Below the pieces are notes generated by a model that saw nothing but the letters and a program-made list of their open reading frames with translations, was not told the DNA's origin and ran no database searches. The translations under genes were made by a program, and so were the position numbers. Below, in pieces: positions 6,912 through 10,787 of a stretch of 10,787 nucleotides of DNA (position 1 is its first letter; each line of letters opens with the position of its first letter). Source of the DNA: Flavobacteriales bacterium (GTDB taxonomy: Bacteria; Bacteroidota; Bacteroidia; Flavobacteriales; Parvicellaceae); contig JAAZYJ010000327.1 in assembly GCA_014239715.1 (NCBI GenBank), positions 1 through 10,787 on the forward strand. Direction: 5' to 3'.

Positions 6912-7055
6912 TTATTTTGATCTCATAGTTACTAATTGCAATTGAATGCTGTTTATTTCACAAAGGGTTTGGATATATTCGGAAACATTGCCAAGCTTCA
7001 TTAATTTGCTGGCTTTTGTTTTAAGTGTGGTAAGTTCTTTTTTTAGGTCAATCAC
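6912..7055 (-). CDS. Small Lys-rich helical protein, 47 residues, unrecognised
   Basis: Minus-strand frame from GTG at 7055 to TAA at 6912. The product begins (M)IDLKKELTTLKTKASKLMK and ends QLQLVTMRSK. The first 20 residues have heptad-like Leu spacing (4, 8, 11, 18) with Lys between, suggesting an amphipathic helix; LGN (21-23) looks like a turn; a second helix follows (SEYIQTLCEINSIQLQLV). No membrane segment or signal peptide is seen. The frame is open back to a stop at 7137-7139 but contains no ATG, GTG or TTG before 7055, so GTG is the only ordinary start. It lies about 22 bases after the start expected from the sigma-54 promoter and is followed by a strong terminator, which supports a real transcript. 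A small RNA with a fortuitous frame is the alternative; codon pattern and residue order favour a protein. Confidence 0.6.
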   Translation of the reverse strand: MIDLKKELTTLKTKASKLMKLGNVSEYIQTLCEINSIQLQLVTMRSK

Positions 7056-7088
7056 CTTGTTCGTTTTTGATGTACAACCCTCCCAAAA

Positions 7089-7104
7089 ACAAACCCCGTG
7101 CCAA
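7089..7104 (-). promoter_or_regulatory. Sigma-54 (RpoN) -24/-12 promoter
   Basis: Minus strand TTGGCACG-GGGT-TTGT. The sigma-54 consensus is YTGGCACG-N4-TTGC, so the whole -24 box, the spacing and the -12 TTG match; only the final -12 C is a T. GG at 7101-7102 and G at 7090 are the key positions. Predicted transcription start is near 7077, about 22 bases before the GTG of the small gene. The other TGGCACG strings in the window (in mltD near 8983-8989 and in the lipoprotein gene near 4800-4806) lie inside genes and lack a spaced -12 box. Confidence 0.65.
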
Positions 7105-7127
7105 AATTGAACTGTTTGTCTTTCAAC

Positions 7128-7150
7128 ACGTATAATCTAACGTATATAAT
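7128..7150. repeat. Direct repeat upstream of the sigma-54 promoter
   Basis: ACGTATAAT (7128-7136) and ACGTATATAAT (7140-7150), start to start 12 bp. They lie 24-46 bp upstream of the -24 box of the minus-strand promoter and 37-59 bp before the start of the plus-strand membrane protein gene. The repeat could bind a regulator of either gene. The first copy also contains TATAAT with TTGAAC 18 bp before it (7107-7112), but Bacteroidota do not normally use that promoter form. Confidence 0.35.
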
Positions 7151-7186
7151 TCCGCATTTAGGCTGGAAGCATTATCTTTACGGTCA

Positions 7187-7834
7187 ATGGTAAGTGCAAT
7201 TAATCGGATAATTCTTTTTGTAGTTGTTCTGTCGAGTATCTACTCGTTCTATGTTCACAATGATGTGGACATGCATGTTCCGTTTGTCCGGGAAACCATC
7301 TTTATTATCGCCTGTGTTTTGGGCCTTCTATTCCTTGTTAAGTTCAACTACAAATGGCAATCATTGTTATACATCAAGAAACGCCGCAAAGAGGTGCTAT
7401 ACGTCGAAGTTGCTTCCCGAACCCTTCAAAGAAGGGCCCTTCTTTTCGAGGCATTAGATGTCTTAACCTACTTTTTAGTCGGGAGCTTGCATTTCTACTA
7501 CCCTGTTCCCGGTCTGGTTCTCGGAGTTGTTTTATCAATCGCCCTTGTTGAAGGGGTTATTTATTCTGTTTTGAATTATAATACTCTTAAGATCGGCGTA
7601 ACATCCAGCGCAATAATTCTGGCGACCAATCGCCCGAATATCATTCGTATTGGAAAATTAAAAGCCATCCTGAACAAGAGCGGCAACTATATTTGCCAGC
7701 ATTCAGACGGAAGGGTAGACTCTATAGAGGGAAACTGGGTAAGTGATTCAACAAAAGAGAGCTTTAACAGCGTCCTAAAGACCATGGCATCTGACCGGGG
7801 GATCTTTTTTGATGATTTCACTCCGAAAAACTAA
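7187..7834 (+). CDS. Membrane protein of unknown function with cytoplasmic C-terminal domain
   Basis: 215 residues. Four hydrophobic segments are visible: about 7-23, 36-52, 88-104 and 107-129. A basic stretch (KKRRKE, 64-69) after the second segment and QRR at 81-83 suggest cytoplasmic loops. Residues about 133-190 form a beta-rich domain (LKIGVTSSAIILATNRP, IIRIGKLKAIL, YICQHSDGR, IEGNWV) that resembles a bacterial PH-like fold in its alternation of short strands; this is inference from pattern only. I do not recognise the family. The ATG at 7187 has no Shine-Dalgarno. TATCTTTA at 7173-7180 is close to a -7 box but would make the transcript nearly leaderless. It is divergent from the small sigma-54 unit and overlaps the convergent DUF4837 gene by 17 bases. 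Confidence 0.82.
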   Translation: MVSAINRIILFVVVLSSIYSFYVHNDVDMHVPFVRETIFIIACVLGLLFLVKFNYKWQSLLYIKKRRKEVLYVEVASRTLQRRALLFEALDVLTYFLVGSLHFYYPVPGLVLGVVLSIALVEGVIYSVLNYNTLKIGVTSSAIILATNRPNIIRIGKLKAILNKSGNYICQHSDGRVDSIEGNWVSDSTKESFNSVLKTMASDRGIFFDDFTPKN

Positions 7835-8879
7835 GTGAGTATACAACAGATTCCATTTCTTTAAGAAAGTCTCTCTTCTTCAGCTGTGGAGCGTAACAGT
7901 AGCCTTCTACTGTAACAATCCGATTTCTTGTCTCATCAAATGTAGTAACACTTACAAAAGGCCCTCCCATGAATCCATTGTGCATGGTATATTCCCCCCT
8001 CAGTTCAATCGCGTAGTTGCCATTAAAATTAATCTCCTTTGCGGAGGGATGTTTCCCTTCAATTAAAAGTGTTTTGAGATATTGGTCATCTCTTGATCCG
8101 GGGACGTTGTCCTTAAGTACCGAATCTCTTTTTGAAATTAAATAGCTGGTGCTAAATGTACTGTCGTCTACATAAGGATAGGTATAAACAAAAAACCCCT
8201 GATGTAAAACGCTACCGCCCTCAGGACTGGCTCCTTTGGCTTCAAGCCAGATAAAGCTTCCGGCCGAGTCGTTTACCTTTTTTTGAACAACAAGCTTTTT
8301 TGGAATATAAGCCTTCAAGTCAAGTGTTTCGTTCAACATTTTTTGTGCTGAAGTATTTGGCCTGTCTCTGAATTTAACGTGGTGCCTTTCTATTTCTTTT
8401 TTGCTTATCTCATCCAGTATTGCAGGCAATTCTGACCTTAATACCTCAAGTAATTCTTCTTTTTGTTGCCCCTTGAACTCAACCATCAATTGATTTTTAG
8501 CCCATCGGCTTCCTTTTCTGACCAATCTTGCTTCTTTATTCTCATTCCGCTGATTAAGCACTATTTCAATTATATTTCTGTGTGTAAGCCTCGCCTTGTT
8601 CATGCCTTCCGGTTGAAACTGATAGACTGTAAATCTTTTTTCTGGTTGGGGGAGGTTCATTGATCTTTCCTCCAATTTTTCCTGCACATACCTGCCTACT
8701 GTGTCATTCCATACGGCGCTCTCACAGAAGACGTATATCTCATTTACCTGACCCGAAGAATCGGGCAGCATATCTTCTAATTTTAGATCTCCCCCACAGT
8801 TTTGAAACAAAACTGCCGAGAGCAGAGTCAAGGCCATGCAGACCATTTTTCGCGGACTTACAGTTTGTTTAGATTTCAT
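7818..8879 (-). CDS. DUF4837 family lipoprotein
   Basis: 353 residues. An N-terminal hydrophobic stretch leads to Cys28 in FQNCGG, a slightly unusual lipobox with Asn before the cysteine. The family pattern follows: GQVNEIYVFCESAVWNDTVG (43-62), LPQPEKRF (76-83), HRNIIEIV (100-107), a middle region with FIWLEAKG (209-216), then NYAIELRGEY (288-297), FMGGPFVS (303-310), VTVEGYCYAP (322-331) and KKRDFLKEME (334-343). DUF4837 is known from Bacteroidota only and has no established function; envelope location is inferred from the lipobox. Its ATG overlaps the stop codon of the lytic transglycosylase gene (ATGA), so translation is probably coupled and the two proteins may act together on the cell wall. 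Met12 is a possible alternative start, but the coupled ATG fits better. Confidence 0.92.
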   Translation of the reverse strand: MKSKQTVSPRKMVCMALTLLSAVLFQNCGGDLKLEDMLPDSSGQVNEIYVFCESAVWNDTVGRYVQEKLEERSMNLPQPEKRFTVYQFQPEGMNKARLTHRNIIEIVLNQRNENKEARLVRKGSRWAKNQLMVEFKGQQKEELLEVLRSELPAILDEISKKEIERHHVKFRDRPNTSAQKMLNETLDLKAYIPKKLVVQKKVNDSAGSFIWLEAKGASPEGGSVLHQGFFVYTYPYVDDSTFSTSYLISKRDSVLKDNVPGSRDDQYLKTLLIEGKHPSAKEINFNGNYAIELRGEYTMHNGFMGGPFVSVTTFDETRNRIVTVEGYCYAPQLKKRDFLKEMESVVYSLSFSE

Positions 8880-10348
8880 TTTGGTATCTTGATTTTCGTT
8901 CCAGTTTTTAAGTTTTTAAAATTTAGATGACTGTTTTCCGACTTAAGGTCGTCCATTGTCACTCCTTCATAACGTTGTGCAACGTGCCATAGTGTGTCGC
9001 CTTTTTTGATCGTATAGTAGAAAGCTCCTTCTTTATGCTCCCCCTTCTCCTTGGAAACGGCATTGGCCGATAGCTTTGTTCCTTCTATTTCCTTTTGTTT
9101 CGGAGCATATATTCTTAGCTTTTTTCCTGTTCTTATAAAGTCCGTTTTCAGGTAGTTCCATCTTTTAAGGTCAGCTACTGAACAATTGTGGTCATTTGCG
9201 ATCAAGCCCAAATTCTCACCACTTTTCACAATGTGGTACTTCAAAACTCGAGGAGAATCGCTTTTACGAGGTAACGATGATTTCCTCTTGCTTTTTGCAT
9301 AAATTGAATCTTTATTTTTCTCGAATATACCAATGTCCATTGTGGGCAGAAAAAGCACTCTCTCCTTGTCTGTTTCGGGGATCAAAGCTTTAGGGTAGGA
9401 CGGATTCAAAAATTCCAACTCTTCAATCGATACATTGATGTATTCCTTAAGCACACTAAAATTGATTCGTTGATCGATCCAAACTGTGTCTAGCTGATGA
9501 AAACGCGTTCTAGGTTGCACAGGATAGATGTTGTGCTCCCTATAATACGTCATTGCATAGGCGCAGCCCAAAAATGCCGGCACATAATTTTGGGTTTCTT
9601 TAGGTAAGAACTTGATAATCTCCCAGAAGTTAGTTTTCCCATTACTTCGTCGTATTGCCTTATTTACATTTCCCGGGCCTGAATTATAGGATGCTATGGC
9701 CAGATGCCAGTCTTCGTAGATCTCGTAGGCATCTTTGAGGTATCTGCAGGCGGCATCGGTAGCTTTGAAAAGGTCGCTCCGTTCATCGATGTAATACGAT
9801 ACCTCCAGACCTTTACTTTCGGCTGTTCTTGGCATAAATTGCCATAGGCCGGATGCTCCCATTGGCGAAACTGCTTTCGCATTAAGGGCAGATTCAACTA
9901 CCGGCAGATATTTCAGCTCCTCCGGAAGTTGATATTTGGCCAGCAGCTCCTCAAAAACAGGGAAATAAAGTTCTGCTAAACCCAGCATTCTTGAAGTCAA
10001 CCCTCTTTTCTTCTGCGCATATAGCCGGGCGTATGCGATGGTATTTTTATGAGGTGAAAATGCTATTGGCGACCTCTCACTCATTTTTTCCAATCTGTCA
10101 ACAATGGTCGAGTCTGAAGTTATCGGCGTCTCATTTTGTGAATAATTAAAAACATTGAGCAAGCTCGTGTCGGTTGTAAATTCGTCACACCGGAAGTAAT
10201 ACGCCAAAAATGCGCTGTCCAGACTTCGTGCTACAGGATCATCAAGTTGGATCATGAGTGTGTCAATCGGAGAAGGGCTTGTTTTATCGTCTTGGCTCCA
10301 ACAGAAAAAGGAGTGAAGGATCAAACACGTTATGCCCCATTGCTTCAT
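8876..10348 (-). CDS. mltD: MltD-like membrane-bound/periplasmic lytic transglycosylase with two LysM domains
   Basis: 490 residues from ATG at 10348, where a signal peptide begins at once (ends near CWSQ, residue 19). An earlier ATG at 10384 would read 12 extra residues inside gatA. The goose-type SLT domain spans about 133-270: LPEELKYLPVVESALN (141-156) with catalytic Glu152, SPMGASGLWQFMPRTA (161-176) and IASYNSGPGNVNKAI (218-232). Two LysM peptidoglycan-binding domains follow, about 369-415 (YHIVKSGENL) and 443-489 (YTIKKGDTLWHVAQRY). It cleaves the glycan strand of peptidoglycan, forming 1,6-anhydro-muropeptides, in the periplasm. The gene begins four bases after the gatA stop and ends in an ATGA overlap with the DUF4837 gene, so the three form a tight operon. 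Confidence 0.95.
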   Translation of the reverse strand: MKQWGITCLILHSFFCWSQDDKTSPSPIDTLMIQLDDPVARSLDSAFLAYYFRCDEFTTDTSLLNVFNYSQNETPITSDSTIVDRLEKMSERSPIAFSPHKNTIAYARLYAQKKRGLTSRMLGLAELYFPVFEELLAKYQLPEELKYLPVVESALNAKAVSPMGASGLWQFMPRTAESKGLEVSYYIDERSDLFKATDAACRYLKDAYEIYEDWHLAIASYNSGPGNVNKAIRRSNGKTNFWEIIKFLPKETQNYVPAFLGCAYAMTYYREHNIYPVQPRTRFHQLDTVWIDQRINFSVLKEYINVSIEELEFLNPSYPKALIPETDKERVLFLPTMDIGIFEKNKDSIYAKSKRKSSLPRKSDSPRVLKYHIVKSGENLGLIANDHNCSVADLKRWNYLKTDFIRTGKKLRIYAPKQKEIEGTKLSANAVSKEKGEHKEGAFYYTIKKGDTLWHVAQRYEGVTMDDLKSENSHLNFKNLKTGTKIKIPK

Positions 10349-10352
10349 GACC

Positions 10353-10787
10353 TTAATTCTTAGACATGTAACTGGCAAATGCAAGCATTGGGCCCTCCTG
10401 AAAATCTGCCGCCATTATCTGTACCCCAAAAGGCAACCCAGTGGAATGGACTCCTGCCGGAATGCTGATCGCGGGTACACCGGCTAAATTTGCCTGTACG
10501 GTATAGATATCCTGAAGATACATGGTTATCGGGTCATCAATATTTTCTCCGATCTTAAACGCAGTTGTCGGACAGGTGGGGGTAAGAATGAAGTAGAATT
10601 CCTCAAATATTTTCCTTGTCTTGTCGCGTAAGACCCGTCTGATCCTTTGTGCTTTCGAATAATATGCGTCGTAAAATCCTGCACTAAGTACAAATGTTCC
10701 CAGCATGATCCTTCTTTGGACTTCCTCTCCGAATCCTTCCGATCGGGAAAGCACGTAAGTGTCTTCTATGTTTGTTGCTTTTTCCGA
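10353..10787 (-). CDS. gatA: Glutamyl-tRNA(Gln)/aspartyl-tRNA(Asn) amidotransferase subunit A, C-terminal part
   Basis: The frame is open at the right edge; 144 residues of the C-terminus are present. YVLSRSEGFGEEVQRRIMLG and FVLSAGFYDAYYSKAQRIR are typical of GatA, as is the end section DFQEGPMLAFA. TPTCPTTAF and AGVPAISIPAG with GLPFGVQIMA are the closing part of the amidase-signature fold. The catalytic Ser-cis-Ser-Lys lies outside the window. With GatB and GatC the enzyme turns Glu-tRNA(Gln) into Gln-tRNA(Gln). A GTG at 10754 is only an internal codon; family alignment continues upstream through NIEDT. It is the first visible gene of the gatA-mltD-DUF4837 cluster. Confidence 0.95.
   Translation of the reverse strand, partial: SEKATNIEDTYVLSRSEGFGEEVQRRIMLGTFVLSAGFYDAYYSKAQRIRRVLRDKTRKIFEEFYFILTPTCPTTAFKIGENIDDPITMYLQDIYTVQANLAGVPAISIPAGVHSTGLPFGVQIMAADFQEGPMLAFASYMSKN

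Noticed and set aside
7049..7126. Alternative minus-strand frame (about 25 codons, FNFGTGFVFGRVV type) ending just inside the small gene
   Set aside because: It reads straight through the sigma-54 promoter bases and would need a start upstream of the expected transcript; probably a spurious frame.
7056..7136. In-frame extension of the small protein upstream of its GTG
   Set aside because: The frame is open but contains no ATG, GTG or TTG and runs through the sigma-54 promoter.
8983..8989. TGGCACG on the minus strand inside mltD
   Set aside because: It encodes Trp-His-Val of the second LysM domain, and TTGC follows too closely to be a -12 box.
10349..10384. Longer start for the lytic transglycosylase
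   Set aside because: It would overlap gatA and put 12 polar residues before the signal peptide; the ATG at 10348 starts the signal peptide directly.

Overview
This window comes from an AT-rich member of the Bacteroidota, most likely a marine or aquatic Flavobacteriales-like lineage. The evidence is consistent: two secreted proteins with Bacteroidota-type signal peptides (one ending in a type IX secretion sorting domain), a DUF4837 lipoprotein (a family confined to this phylum), several lipoproteins with acidic residues after the lipid cysteine, almost no Shine-Dalgarno sequences, and at least one promoter of the phylum's TTTG-N19-TAnnTTTG type. The window is mainly chromosomal housekeeping and accessory genes. 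I see no insertion sequence, phage gene, CRISPR array, tRNA or rRNA.

Layout from left to right. A secreted protein of the glycan-binding or glycosidase-associated type runs off the left edge on the minus strand (1-331). A HAD phosphatase (540-1166, +) converges on, and overlaps by 21 bases, methylmalonyl-CoA epimerase (1146-1544, -). A rho-independent terminator sits immediately in front of the epimerase start and ends the transcript of a secreted protein with a type IX sorting domain (1608-2408, -). A peptide-type ABC transporter substrate-binding lipoprotein stands alone at 2677-4422 (+). A three-gene minus-strand operon follows: LysE-family exporter (6122-6790), FAD-dependent DAO-family oxidoreductase (5104-6132, 11-base overlap with the exporter gene) and an unrecognised lipoprotein (4474-5076). 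At the far right is a tightly coupled minus-strand operon of gatA (partial), an MltD-like lytic transglycosylase with two LysM domains, and a DUF4837 lipoprotein; the mltD and DUF4837 genes share an ATGA. Between the two minus-strand operons lies an unrecognised membrane protein gene (7187-7834, +) that overlaps the DUF4837 gene tail to tail.

The most interesting stretch is the apparently empty 6791-7186. It holds a complete miniature transcription unit on the minus strand: a near-consensus sigma-54 (-24/-12) promoter at 7089-7104, a GTG-started 47-codon reading frame at 6912-7055, and a strong terminator (10-bp stem, GNRA tetraloop, six-U tail) at 6842-6870. The spacing of the three parts is self-consistent. 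The product is a Lys-rich, helix-prone small protein, or a small RNA of about 230 nt, that I do not recognise. A 12-bp-spaced direct repeat just upstream of the promoter could be an activator site.
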